A stretch of DNA of 64,000 nt from assembly GCF_004843725.1 (NCBI RefSeq), contig NZ_CP039451.1:3292001-3356000 (forward strand), given 5' to 3'. This stretch comes from Psychroserpens sp. NJDZ02. GTDB lineage: Bacteria; Bacteroidota; Bacteroidia; Flavobacteriales; Flavobacteriaceae. The position numbers were made by a program, and so were the translations under genes. Positions 50,590 to 59,378 of the stretch are shown here, one piece after another. Within the stretch, counting starts at the first letter, position 1; the number at the start of each line of letters is the position of its first letter. The notes beneath the pieces were generated by a model. That model saw only the letters and a program-made list of their open reading frames with translations. It had not been told where the DNA came from and did not search any database.

Positions 50590-51271
50590 TCTCCCTTGTA
50601 TCTTTAAATTGAGAACTCTGTTGATGGTATTTTATAGCTTTTTTGGATAAGTATAACCCAATACCTAAAGATATAATAGCACCAATCCAAATACCCGGGA
50701 TAAAGTTTATAAATAAGAAAAAGTCATAAGCACCATGAAATAATATAGCAGAAAGTAAGCCTAATAAATTTAAATAAAGTTTATTAGGGGCAAACTTAGC
50801 TTTACCCATAAAGTATCCCATTAAGATACCAAAAGTGGCGTGTGCTGGTACCGCTGTAAAAGCTCTAGCTAGTGCAGTTGCATGCCCACTTTGCATAACG
50901 TACATAACATTTTCTGTAGCTGCAAAGCCCATGGAAACCATTACCGCATATACAATACCATCAAAGGGTTCGTTAAATTCTTTACGTTGTTGAGCAAATA
51001 ATAGCACTATCAAAAACTTACTTAGCTCTTCAGAAAAACCAACAACAAAAAAGGCTTGTTTAAATTGTTCCCAAACACTTAATTTATCTTGTAATGGGAC
51101 TAGAGTATTAAAGACAGAGTAAAGTAGTGTGGTAATAATTATACTAACAATAGCACCTAATAGAAACGAAATTATTAATAATCGTTTGGGTTCTTTTTCA
51201 TATTTATCTTTTAGATAGATGTAAAAAATGATAATAAAGATTGGCGCTAGGGCCATTAATAGTAATTGCAT
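50579..51271 (-). CDS. PrsW-family intramembrane metalloprotease
   Basis: A 230-residue protein with about seven hydrophobic segments. The family metal-binding motifs are EELSKF (Glu-Glu-x-x-K), HATFGILMGYFMG and HGAYDFFLF. PrsW proteases cut membrane proteins such as anti-sigma factors; the substrate here is unknown. It lies 37 bases after the NUDIX gene on the same strand. Its 3' end overlaps the convergent T9SS protein gene. Confidence 0.9.
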   Translation of the reverse strand: MQLLLMALAPIFIIIFYIYLKDKYEKEPKRLLIISFLLGAIVSIIITTLLYSVFNTLVPLQDKLSVWEQFKQAFFVVGFSEELSKFLIVLLFAQQRKEFNEPFDGIVYAVMVSMGFAATENVMYVMQSGHATALARAFTAVPAHATFGILMGYFMGKAKFAPNKLYLNLLGLLSAILFHGAYDFFLFINFIPGIWIGAIISLGIGLYLSKKAIKYHQQSSQFKDTRETIS

Positions 51272-51308
51272 CGGGCTAAGTTAGGGTATTTGTCGTTATT
51301 TTAAAACG

Positions 51309-51860
51309 TTAGGTTATCTTTTTTAAAATAGCTTCAGCGACAATATTATAATAGTCAGAATTACTAGCGATAAAATGCCCGTTGTTTTCGCTGTTTTCTA
51401 AAAGTTCAAAAAAATCAAACATACTTACCAGTTTTAAAGCTTCAACTTCTTCCTTTTGAGGTGTTAGAGATGAAAACGATAGGTCTAATTGTGTTATATA
51501 GGTATGATGAAACTCATTGTCAATAATGCCATTTGGGTACGTTTTAAAGCATTCAAAAACACCAATTTTATCTAAGTCTTTTTTAGAGATTTTTATACCT
51601 ATTTCTTCTTGTATTTCTCTAATAGCTCCTTTTTCTAAAGTTTCACCAGCATCAATATGTCCAGCGACAGAGACATCCCAAAGCAACGGGTAGATTAGTT
51701 TTGAAGCCCCACGTTGTGCTAATAAGATTTCACCATCTGCTGTGTAAAACCAAATATGTACAGTGTTGTGATAGTAGCCTTTGCTATGAATTTCGCTTTT
51801 TAAAGCGGTCTGACCAGTTGGAAGTCCATTTTTATCTATAATATCAATTAATTCGTCCAT
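51309..51860 (-). CDS. NUDIX hydrolase, isopentenyl-diphosphate isomerase-like
   Basis: A 183-residue protein. The Nudix box is present as GHIDAGETLEKGAIREIQEE followed by IGI, in the required G-x5-E-x7-REUXEE-x-GU spacing. The N-terminal region (IIDKNGLPTGQTAL) resembles the IPP isomerase-like subgroup, but the conserved Cys and Glu of true isomerases were not identified. It hydrolyses an NDP-X substrate of unknown identity. Its start is one base from the upstream aminotransferase stop. Confidence 0.85.
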   Translation of the reverse strand: MDELIDIIDKNGLPTGQTALKSEIHSKGYYHNTVHIWFYTADGEILLAQRGASKLIYPLLWDVSVAGHIDAGETLEKGAIREIQEEIGIKISKKDLDKIGVFECFKTYPNGIIDNEFHHTYITQLDLSFSSLTPQKEEVEALKLVSMFDFFELLENSENNGHFIASNSDYYNIVAEAILKKIT

Positions 51861-51861
51861 T

Positions 51862-53028
51862 TTAAGTTATTTTAATTATATATGAAAAACAAGAGAGTAC
51901 TGTTTCAAAATCTTCAGGAGTATTAAATACATGACAAGATAATCTAATATAATTTCCTCTAAAGGAAACAAAAATATTATGATCAGCTAATGTTTGTTTT
52001 ACAATTTCGGGCGCTATGTTTTCTGGTAATTTAATTCCAAATAAATGATGCGTTCTATACGCCTCATCTTCAATTATAAAACCGAGTAGTCTTAAGTCGT
52101 GAACAGCTTTTTGTGTTATTGTTTTGCAATACTGTTGGATAGCTAAGGGAGTCCATTCTAAAACTTGTTGTAATGCTGCAATTTGCATTTTTACATTTAA
52201 AAAGCTGGCGCTTTCTCCTGCAGAATAGCGATTGGCTAATGGTTTGTATTGTTCTTGGTAGTTTGTTAAGCCTGAAAAATTGTCGCTATTTAAGCGATTG
52301 GTCCAATTTTCTTCAAGCGGAATGCCGTTATCAAACGTTTTACTAAAATAAGCATAACCACAACCATACGGCCCAAAGAGCCATTTGTATCCTGCACAAA
52401 TCAGTGCGTCTGGTTGTAACTCTTTAACAGAGAACGGCAGTGCGCCAATACTTTGGCTACCATCAATAATTAATAAAGCTTGATGTTGTTTAGATTTTTT
52501 TCGGATTGCTTTTAAATCGAATAACGTTCCGTTAGACCAGTGGATGTGACCCATTGCTACCACTGCAGTATTACTATTTATAGCTTCGATGATATCTAAA
52601 TTCCATTGCTTACCACTATTTTCAGAATCTATAGGTGTTTTGACAACCTTAATAGTTGCTTGATATTGGTCGGCTAATCTTTTCCATGAATAGTAATTAC
52701 TAGGAAACTGCTCGTCAATAATTAAAATTTCGTCAGTTGGTTTTAGAACAATGTTATTTGTGACTGTAGCGATACCATAAGATGCTGACGGAATTAATGC
52801 AATACGGTTATAATCGTCTTCATCAATAAGTTGTGCAAATAGGGATTTAAGTTGTTTTACAGGTTCAAAATAATCAGAGCCTGTAATTAAATAAGGTCTT
52901 TTTTTTTGCAGTAATCCATCTAAACCAGCCTGATGGATCGTATTAAACGCTGGTGATTGCGATGCGATATTTAAATACGTTATGTCCTCCGGTAAATCAA
53001 ATAAGTGTTTTTGTTGTTTTAAATCCAT
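51862..53028 (-). CDS. Class V aminotransferase-fold PLP enzyme
   Basis: A 388-residue PLP-dependent enzyme of the class V (NifS/EgtE-like) fold. The likely PLP lysine is in CAGYKWLFGPYG. DGSQSIGAL holds the cofactor Asp, and an N-terminal YLNIASQSPAF aligns with the substrate pocket. It could be a cysteine desulfurase, kynureninase-like enzyme or the C-S lyase EgtE. It lies upstream of the NUDIX and PrsW genes with tight spacing. EgtB and EgtD are 3-5 kb away on the same strand but in separate transcription units, so an EgtE role is only suggestive. Confidence 0.85.
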   Translation of the reverse strand: MDLKQQKHLFDLPEDITYLNIASQSPAFNTIHQAGLDGLLQKKRPYLITGSDYFEPVKQLKSLFAQLIDEDDYNRIALIPSASYGIATVTNNIVLKPTDEILIIDEQFPSNYYSWKRLADQYQATIKVVKTPIDSENSGKQWNLDIIEAINSNTAVVAMGHIHWSNGTLFDLKAIRKKSKQHQALLIIDGSQSIGALPFSVKELQPDALICAGYKWLFGPYGCGYAYFSKTFDNGIPLEENWTNRLNSDNFSGLTNYQEQYKPLANRYSAGESASFLNVKMQIAALQQVLEWTPLAIQQYCKTITQKAVHDLRLLGFIIEDEAYRTHHLFGIKLPENIAPEIVKQTLADHNIFVSFRGNYIRLSCHVFNTPEDFETVLSCFSYIIKIT

Positions 53029-53043
53029 AGTATAAAGATAAAA

Positions 53044-53070
53044 AAAAGCCTCAAAAAGAGGCTTTAATTG
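53044..53070 (-). terminator. Terminator of M42 peptidase gene
   Basis: AAAGCCTC (53044-53051) and GAGGCTTT (53057-53064) form an 8-bp stem with loop AAAAA. Read on the minus strand it is followed by TTTTTT and lies 42 bases past the peptidase stop. Confidence 0.75.
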
Positions 53071-53105
53071 TTTTATGTTATTTGTATTTAAATGATCATA
53101 ATTGC

Positions 53106-54194
53106 TTATTTAAAATAAGAAAATGTTTCACCATCTTCAATTTTAAGTAATGTTTCATAAATTAATTTAATCACGTTTTCTACATCATCTTGGTGTACCA
53201 TTTCTACAGTGGTATGCATATAGCGTAACGGTAAAGAGATTAATGCAGACGCAACACCGCCATTACTGTATGCAAAGGCATCAGTGTCTGTTCCTGTTGC
53301 TCTACTTAAAGCAGCGCGTTGGAAAGGTATTTTATTATCATCAGCGGTATCCGTAATTAAATCACGTAATTTTTGTTGTACAGCTGGTGCATAAGCTACA
53401 ACAGGTCCTTTTCCAATTTCAACATGACCTTGTACTTTCATGTCAATCATTGGTGTTGTCGTGTCATGTGTTACATCGGTAACAATGGCCACGTTTGGCT
53501 TGATTGTTTCAGTAATCATTTGTGCACCACGTAAACCTATTTCTTCTTGAACAGAATTAGTGATATAAAGACCAAATGGTAATGTTTTCTTATTTTCTTT
53601 AAGTAAACGTGCTACTTCAGCAATCATAAAACCACCCATACGGTTATCTAAAGCACGACATACAAATTTATCACCGTTTAGGATATGAAATTCGTCTGGA
53701 TAAGTAATAACACAACCCACGTGAACGCCCATTTTCTCAACTTCCTCTTTGTCCTTAGCACCAACATCTATTGTGATATTGTGTGGTTTTGGAGCTTCTT
53801 CTTTAGCTTTGTTACGAGTATGGATTGCTGGCCAACCAAAAACACCTTTTACAATACCGTTTTTAGTATGAATATTAACTATTTTACTTGGAGCAATTTG
53901 ATGATCACTACCACCGTTTCTTACCACATAGATTAATCCGTTGTCAGAAATGTAATTTACATACCAAGAAATTTCATCTGCATGACCTTCAATGACCACT
54001 TTAAATTTTGCGTCAGGATTGATCACACCGACAGCAGTACCATAAGTATCCGTAAAAAACTCGTCTACATATGGCTTAAGATAATCCATCCATATTTTTT
54101 GACCATCCCACTCATATCCGGTTGGAGATGCATTATTTAAATATGTTTCTAAAAAGTCCATTGACTTTTTGTTAAGTATGCTTTTTGTTGCCAT
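53106..54194 (-). CDS. M42-family aminopeptidase
   Basis: A 362-residue metallopeptidase of the M42 (FrvX/TET-like) family. The likely metal and catalytic residues are in VIEGHADEIS (His, Asp), RALDNRMGGF (bridging Asp), NSVQEEIGLRGA (Glu-Glu) and VTDVTHD. It removes N-terminal residues from peptides in the cytoplasm and usually forms a dodecamer. It is transcribed alone, with its own terminator. A promoter box on the minus strand (TATTTTTG, 54218-54211) lies 17 bases before the start. Confidence 0.92.
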   Translation of the reverse strand: MATKSILNKKSMDFLETYLNNASPTGYEWDGQKIWMDYLKPYVDEFFTDTYGTAVGVINPDAKFKVVIEGHADEISWYVNYISDNGLIYVVRNGGSDHQIAPSKIVNIHTKNGIVKGVFGWPAIHTRNKAKEEAPKPHNITIDVGAKDKEEVEKMGVHVGCVITYPDEFHILNGDKFVCRALDNRMGGFMIAEVARLLKENKKTLPFGLYITNSVQEEIGLRGAQMITETIKPNVAIVTDVTHDTTTPMIDMKVQGHVEIGKGPVVAYAPAVQQKLRDLITDTADDNKIPFQRAALSRATGTDTDAFAYSNGGVASALISLPLRYMHTTVEMVHQDDVENVIKLIYETLLKIEDGETFSYFK

Positions 54195-54260
54195 TTGATT
54201 TAATTTTTATCAAAAATAAGAATATTCACACTTTTTACTAGCTAGCAATACGTTAATTAT

Positions 54261-54268
54261 TAATTTTG
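54261..54268 (+). promoter_or_regulatory. Candidate -7 box TAATTTTG for DUF4294 gene
   Basis: An exact TAnnTTTG match 48 bases before the start codon. It is back-to-back with the box for the M42 gene at 54211-54218. No correctly spaced TTG was found. Confidence 0.35.
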
Positions 54269-54315
54269 TATCATAAAATGTTCTATTTTGGAATAGTTTT
54301 AGCAATTATGTCACT

Positions 54316-54996
54316 ATGAAGTATATTATTTGCCTTTTTTTATGCCTACCCTTTGGGCTTTTTGCTCAAGAAGAAAATAAGGTTGTTCGAGATTCGACAG
54401 AAGTCGAGTACATTATTATTGAAGGAGATTCTATTCCACATAAGTCTATTTATTTAGATGAAATTATGTTGTTGGATAAACTAGCTTTTAAAAATAAAGA
54501 AGACAGACGACGTTATTATATTTTAAATCGGAAAACAATTAAAGTGTACCCTTATGCTAAATTGGCAGCGGACCGGTTAAATGCGTTAAATACAAGATTG
54601 AAAACTTTAACTCGAAAACGAGATAAAAAAGAGTACGCTAGAAAAGTGCAAAAATATATTGAAGAAGAATTTTCGGAAGAGTTAAAAAAACTAACTAAAA
54701 CAGAAGGGCAAATCTTAGTGAAGTTAATACACAGGCAAACAGGAATTACAGCTTTTGATTTAATAAAAGACTTACGTAATGGTTGGAGAGCTTTTTGGTA
54801 TAACAGTACAGCTTATTTGTTTAATATTTCTTTAAAACGAGAATATGACCCTGAAAATGTGGAAGAAGATTATTTAATTGAAGATATTTTAGTTAGAGCT
54901 TGGCAACAAGGTCGAGTAAAATTAGTAAAATCACCTTTAAATTTTGAATACTATAAGTTGTCGAACAAATGGAACACCACAAATAAATCTAATTAA
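54316..54996 (+). CDS. DUF4294 protein
   Basis: A 226-residue exported protein with a signal peptide (residues 1-17, ending LFAQ). The DUF4294 core contains RRRYYILNRKTIKVYPYAKLA, given here in part as RYYILNRKTIKVYPYAK, and HRQTGITAFDLIKDLRNGWR. It is conserved across Bacteroidota, without a known function. The next gene, 6 bases downstream, encodes a haemolysin III-type membrane protein and is probably co-transcribed. It is highly basic and may interact with the membrane or cell wall. Confidence 0.85.
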   Translation: MKYIICLFLCLPFGLFAQEENKVVRDSTEVEYIIIEGDSIPHKSIYLDEIMLLDKLAFKNKEDRRRYYILNRKTIKVYPYAKLAADRLNALNTRLKTLTRKRDKKEYARKVQKYIEEEFSEELKKLTKTEGQILVKLIHRQTGITAFDLIKDLRNGWRAFWYNSTAYLFNISLKREYDPENVEEDYLIEDILVRAWQQGRVKLVKSPLNFEYYKLSNKWNTTNKSN

Positions 54997-55002
54997 TAAC
55001 TA

Positions 55003-55629
55003 ATGCGTAAGCAAACCCCTTTTGAAGAAAAATTAAATGCTTTAACCCATGGTATTGGTGCTGTTTTAGGGATAGTTGCTTTGGTATTGCTAATTATTTT
55101 AGAAACTAAAAAAACAGAGTTTAGTTTGTTTAGTGTCATTATTTATGGCTTATCAATAATTATATTATTTACGGCATCAACAGTATATCATATTATCTCT
55201 GACGAAAAAAAGAAGCACTATTTTAGGATTGTAGATCACGTTAGTATTTACTTATTGATCGCAGGAACTTACTCGCCAGTTTTGTTAATTACTTTAGAGC
55301 ATAGTTTGGGTTGGCCACTGTTTTGTACTGTGTGGGGTATTGCTGCCTTTGGAGTGATTTTAAAACTGTTTTTTACTGGACGGTTTAATGTTTTTTCAAC
55401 ATTATTATATTTAGTCATGGGATGGCTAGTCGTATTTGATTTTGCGACATTATCAAGTATAATGGAGCCAAATGGTATTGTATTGCTTATGGCAGGAGGT
55501 TTATCTTATACTGTTGGAATTGTGTTTTATGCCATCGAGAAAATACCATATAATCATGTGATATGGCATTTGTTTGTTTTGGCTGGTGCTATTTGCCACT
55601 TTTTTATGGTGTTGTTTTACGTGGTTTAA
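55003..55629 (+). CDS. Haemolysin III (PAQR) family membrane protein
   Basis: A 208-residue protein with seven hydrophobic segments. Family motifs are EKLNALTHGIGAVLG at the start, STVYHI and WHLFVLAGAICHFF near the end; the His residues are the expected zinc ligands. Some PAQR proteins are hydrolases or receptors, but bacterial members have no settled role. The short gap to the DUF4294 gene suggests an operon. Confidence 0.92.
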   Translation: MRKQTPFEEKLNALTHGIGAVLGIVALVLLIILETKKTEFSLFSVIIYGLSIIILFTASTVYHIISDEKKKHYFRIVDHVSIYLLIAGTYSPVLLITLEHSLGWPLFCTVWGIAAFGVILKLFFTGRFNVFSTLLYLVMGWLVVFDFATLSSIMEPNGIVLLMAGGLSYTVGIVFYAIEKIPYNHVIWHLFVLAGAICHFFMVLFYVV

Positions 55630-55653
55630 AAAGCACACGTGTTATGGTTACAA

Positions 55654-56331
55654 TTAAAGTGATAAAGTGATAGCTTCTTGAACCTGTAATAAAGCCATAT
55701 CTACGATTTTTAAATTTTCGAACTGAGGACTCCATAATGATAATTCTGTGCAAGCTATAAGCACCACATGATCTTGACTATATTTAGTAATCAGATTTTT
55801 GTAATCGATAAAATCAGTTTCTGTTTCTGAATAATTATACAACTTTTTACGACAGTTGTCAATGCTGATTTGATCCTCTTTTTCTGGTAAAACTACAGAT
55901 ATTTGCTCTGCTTTGAAAAGGTCTGAAAGATACGTGGAAGTCATCGTATATAAAGATCCAAACAGCATGACTTTAGAAGTATTGATTGATTTTAAGTGTT
56001 TTATACTTAAAGCTACAGGATGAAGTATTGGTGTTGTTAGTAATAGTTGATCGGTAGTTTCATGCAAAGTGATATTAGGAACAATACAATGGTCCACATC
56101 ATGACTAAAAAGAGCTTTTAAACTGTTATCAATAATAGGTTTAAGTGTCTCAAATTGATTAGGCAGAAAAGGATTAATAGTATTAAAATTTACTGAATAG
56201 GTTATAGAAGGGCAGGTGTGATAATCACCTTTTACAGCATGGTATTGTTTATTCAATTGTTCCAAATAAAACAATGTGCTTCGACTACCAAGTCCCAAAA
56301 TCCCTAACATTCCTTTTTTAGTTTGAATCAT
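55654..56331 (-). CDS. Aspartate/glutamate racemase-fold protein in ergothioneine operon
   Basis: A 225-residue protein with the racemase-superfamily layout: N-terminal GMLGILGLGSRSTLFYLEQL, and the second catalytic-Cys motif IACTELSLW (Cys194, Thr195, Glu196). The first motif, normally CNT, reads VPNITLHE, with Pro85 where the Cys is expected, so two-base racemisation is doubtful. Its start overlaps the egtD stop by 4 bases (ATGA), so it is made with EgtD. It may act on an ergothioneine-pathway intermediate, or serve as a one-Cys isomerase/lyase. Confidence 0.8.
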   Translation of the reverse strand: MIQTKKGMLGILGLGSRSTLFYLEQLNKQYHAVKGDYHTCPSITYSVNFNTINPFLPNQFETLKPIIDNSLKALFSHDVDHCIVPNITLHETTDQLLLTTPILHPVALSIKHLKSINTSKVMLFGSLYTMTSTYLSDLFKAEQISVVLPEKEDQISIDNCRKKLYNYSETETDFIDYKNLITKYSQDHVVLIACTELSLWSPQFENLKIVDMALLQVQEAITLSL

Positions 56332-57275
56332 TTTTTATCTAATATAAAATCTGCAAAGTGGTTATTGCTATCCATTAATTTGTCAATAAGTTGCAGTTTA
56401 GTATTCTTCAAATACGATTTTAAAATAGTATCATTATATTTTCTAGAAGTTTCAGTATGTACACGTTCACCTTCCATAAAATGGAATGTTTTACTTAAAG
56501 TTTTAATTGTAACATTTTGATTGATTGTACTTACTATGTAGCTTCTAGCAATACCTTCTTCTTCCGTATATTCTGGTTGATGGATAAAGTTATTAGTATC
56601 AAAATTGGCACCTAATTCATCATTAATTCTGTCTAATAAATTTAAGTTGAAACGTTTAGTGATGCCTTGACTATCGTTATAAGCAGGTAACACAATATCT
56701 CTAGATTTAATAAGATCCAAACCTAATAGAACCTTATCATTTGGTCTTAATGAATCTGATAATTTAGACAAAAAATCTTCTGCTTGTGCATCACTTAAAT
56801 TACCTAAATTAGATCCTAGAAAGAGAATTATTTTTGGATTGTCGGATTGTTTTAAATCGGCTAAAACATTAAAATAGTCTCCTTGCTTGGTCGTTGTATT
56901 AACATTAGGCAATTCTATAGTTATACTTTGTTTTAACTGGTCTAAGGCATTCTGAGAAATATCTATTGGCACATAATTAAAATTATATTTTTCAGTATCT
57001 AAAACTTTAAGTAATTCTTTTGTTTTAGTTCCGTCGCCCGCGCCCAACTCGATTAATTCAAAAAAAGTGTTTTTATTAAGCTGTAAAGCTTCAATAATAC
57101 GGTGTGTTTGATTTTTGAAGATGTCAAATTCTGCTCTAGTTAGATAATACTCAGGCATATTCATAATATCTACAAATAATGCGTCACCTATTTTATCATA
57201 AAAATATTTGGATAATAGGTACTTAGGTATGCTACTTAGTCCTTTATCGACGTCGTTTAAAAAATTGTTATTCAT
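56328..57275 (-). CDS. egtD: L-histidine N(alpha)-methyltransferase
   Basis: A 315-residue SAM-dependent methyltransferase that trimethylates L-histidine to hercynine, the first ergothioneine step. Family features are PEYYLTRAEFDI (residues 41-52), the SAM-binding ELGAGDGTKT (76-85), a second Asp loop in YVPIDISQ, and LFLGSNLGN. The length matches EgtD. It lies between egtB (2 bases) and the racemase-like gene (4-base overlap). No egtA or egtC is nearby. Confidence 0.95.
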   Translation of the reverse strand: MNNNFLNDVDKGLSSIPKYLLSKYFYDKIGDALFVDIMNMPEYYLTRAEFDIFKNQTHRIIEALQLNKNTFFELIELGAGDGTKTKELLKVLDTEKYNFNYVPIDISQNALDQLKQSITIELPNVNTTTKQGDYFNVLADLKQSDNPKIILFLGSNLGNLSDAQAEDFLSKLSDSLRPNDKVLLGLDLIKSRDIVLPAYNDSQGITKRFNLNLLDRINDELGANFDTNNFIHQPEYTEEEGIARSYIVSTINQNVTIKTLSKTFHFMEGERVHTETSRKYNDTILKSYLKNTKLQLIDKLMDSNNHFADFILDKK

Positions 57276-57277
57276 AT

Positions 57278-58426
57278 TTATTTAGCTAGTCTAATGCCTG
57301 AAAATTGCCATTTTGTTTGTGCAGGAAAAAAGTTTCTGTAGGTTGATCTACTGTGATTTTGTGAAGTGGCTACAGATCCACCACGAAGTACCATTTGATT
57401 AACCATAAATTTACCATTATACTCACCAACCGCACCTTTGGCGATTTTAAAATTTGGGTAGGGTAGGTAAGCGGAGTTGGTCCATTCCCAGCGTTGTCCC
57501 CAATTTAAGTTTTCAGAGGCTATTTCCCACTCAAATTCCGTTGGTAAGCGCATACCTTTCCAAAAAGCAAAAGCGGCCGCCTCGTAATAAGATATGTGCG
57601 TTAAAATAGCCTCAGGATTAACAGGTTTTAACCCAGAGAGTGTATAATGGTGCCAAGTAGTATCGATCTTAACCCAATATAAGGGGTTGTCAATAGCATT
57701 GTCTTGGATCCAGTACCAACCTTCGTCCAACCAATATTTAGCGGTTTGGTACCCTTTGGCTTCAATAAATTCAATATACTCTTGATTGGTCACCAAAGCT
57801 TTATTTATACTGTACGGCTGCAGGTAGACTTTGTGTAAACCTAATTCGTTATCAAAAGCAAATGTATCGGATTTATGACCAATCTCGTACACACCTTCCG
57901 GTACAGATAACCAACCGGAGTCAGAATTAGTGTTTTCTACTAAATTAGTTTCCGTATATTTTGGATGAATGGGGTTTAATGAAAACGTGTATTTTAAGTC
58001 GGTAAGTAATAGTTCTTGATGTTGCTGCTCATGATTGATGCCTAAAACAGTCAATTTTCTGACTTCTGGATCTGTTGCTGTGTCTAATAATTGGGCCATA
58101 TGTTTATCCACATAAGCGCGATATTTAAAAATAACATCACTACTTGGACGTGTAATTAAACCACGATTATGGCGTTCTATACGTTTACCTATGCTGTTGT
58201 AATAGCTATTAAATAAATAAGAGTATTCACTATCAAAAACAGTATAATTTGGATAAAACGATTTTAAAATCATTTCTTCAAAAAACCAGGTGGTATGTGC
58301 AATATGCCATTTTGGTGGACTTGCAAAAGGAGCGGATTGAGGTATGTAATCCTCTGTCTTTAAAGGTTTGCAAAGCGCTTTTGTATAATTTCTGGTCTCT
58401 TGGTAGTGTTTTAAAATGGTATCCAT
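57278..58426 (-). CDS. egtB: Ergothioneine biosynthesis sulfoxide synthase
   Basis: A 382-residue non-haem iron enzyme that joins hercynine and a thiol to the sulfoxide. The N-terminal DinB-like domain holds the iron-binding His44 (WHIAHTTWFF) and His132/His136 (NHEQQHQELL). The C-terminal FGE-sulfatase-like domain has LRLPTEFEWEIASE, given in part as RLPTEFEWE, and GGSVATSQNHSRSTYRNFF. The fold ends without a methyltransferase, so it is EgtB and not OvoA. The missing egtA and egtC suggest that cysteine is used directly rather than gamma-Glu-Cys. A promoter box lies just upstream. Confidence 0.94.
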   Translation of the reverse strand: MDTILKHYQETRNYTKALCKPLKTEDYIPQSAPFASPPKWHIAHTTWFFEEMILKSFYPNYTVFDSEYSYLFNSYYNSIGKRIERHNRGLITRPSSDVIFKYRAYVDKHMAQLLDTATDPEVRKLTVLGINHEQQHQELLLTDLKYTFSLNPIHPKYTETNLVENTNSDSGWLSVPEGVYEIGHKSDTFAFDNELGLHKVYLQPYSINKALVTNQEYIEFIEAKGYQTAKYWLDEGWYWIQDNAIDNPLYWVKIDTTWHHYTLSGLKPVNPEAILTHISYYEAAAFAFWKGMRLPTEFEWEIASENLNWGQRWEWTNSAYLPYPNFKIAKGAVGEYNGKFMVNQMVLRGGSVATSQNHSRSTYRNFFPAQTKWQFSGIRLAK

Positions 58427-58433
58427 AGCTTCT

Positions 58434-58441
58434 CAAATATA
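58434..58441 (-). promoter_or_regulatory. Candidate -7 box for egtB operon
   Basis: CAAATATA reads TATATTTG on the minus strand, an exact TAnnTTTG match only 8 bases before the egtB start. The short distance would give a near-leaderless transcript. Confidence 0.3.
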
Positions 58442-58596
58442 ACAAGTAAATAGCTATAGCTTTAAAGGATAGCTTAATTTTAAACTTATTTTAACGTTGT
58501 TTTAAACTTAAATAAACGCTAGTTTTTAGTCGTATTGTACTTTTAAAACGATCGCTTATAATTAGTTTAATGTATGAAAATAACAATAAAAAACTA

Positions 58597-58839
58597 TTAT
58601 TTGGTTTTTGAGAAATAATTAAGTATTGATAATAAAGATACGATTGCCCAAACACCTTCTAAAATTATAAAAGGTAAGTAGGACATTAACACCGAAGCTA
58701 AACACGCCATACTTGCCCCAATAAAATTAAGAAACATAAATGTTAAGTCGGTATTTTTAATTTTTCCTAACACATTTAAAATGTAGGCTAATAATATTTG
58801 AAATACACCAACCGAACCAATCCAATCTATGTTGTTCAT
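58597..58839 (-). CDS. Small membrane protein, CBU_0592-like
   Basis: An 80-residue protein with three hydrophobic segments (about residues 8-24, 31-52 and 54-74) and the pattern WIGSVGVFQILLAYILN that I associate with the CBU_0592 family of small membrane proteins. It lies 42 bases after the DUF4268 gene on the same strand. Function unknown. Confidence 0.7.
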   Translation of the reverse strand: MNNIDWIGSVGVFQILLAYILNVLGKIKNTDLTFMFLNFIGASMACLASVLMSYLPFIILEGVWAIVSLLSILNYFSKTK

Positions 58840-58881
58840 GTTGTATAGGTTAAGAGCGTTAATAAAAACAGAAGATAAATA

Positions 58882-59310
58882 TTAATCCTCTAAAATAACC
58901 TTGTATTCTTCAAAAAAGTCTTCAAAAAGCCCCATATGTGTATTAAAAAACACCATGACTTCTTGCCATGTGTTTTTATTATGGATGGATACTTTTTGTT
59001 CTAAAGGTACATAAATTCTAGAAATCTCTTTACCGTTATCTAGTATGTATTCTTCATCATAAATAGCTTCTGGAAGATACTCGTCTAACAAAATAGATTT
59101 TAGGGATACTAGTTTTTCCCAGTAATTAATGCGGTTTTCCAAATCGTCCTCAAGGTCTAAGGTTACAAATGCTTTTTTATTATCAAAATAAAACTTGAAG
59201 CTTAATCCTTTTAGTTTTGTGTTGTACAAAGTCCATTTTCTTGGAAAAGATTTTCCGAAACTGGTCCAAAACAATTCTTTTATTTCTCTTGATTCTTCTT
59301 TTGAAAACAT
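58882..59310 (-). CDS. DUF4268 protein
   Basis: A 142-residue cytoplasmic protein of alpha/beta composition. Its features FWTSFGKSFPRKWTLYNTKL, in part FPRKWTLYNTK, and the acidic LDLEDDLENRINYWEKL match DUF4268. The family is sometimes found fused to nucleases or restriction-associated domains, but this copy is stand-alone. It is 68 bases downstream of the ZIP transporter gene on the same strand. Confidence 0.8.
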   Translation of the reverse strand: MFSKEESREIKELFWTSFGKSFPRKWTLYNTKLKGLSFKFYFDNKKAFVTLDLEDDLENRINYWEKLVSLKSILLDEYLPEAIYDEEYILDNGKEISRIYVPLEQKVSIHNKNTWQEVMVFFNTHMGLFEDFFEEYKVILED

Positions 59311-59378
59311 AGATGTCTTTCCGTATTAGTTAAGGTTAAAGGGAGGGATTTACTGATTTTAGTTCTTTAAGTAAGCTA

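Noticed and set aside
57278..58426. OvoA (5-histidylcysteine sulfoxide synthase)
   Set aside because: It lacks the C-terminal methyltransferase domain of OvoA, and a separate EgtD lies in the operon.
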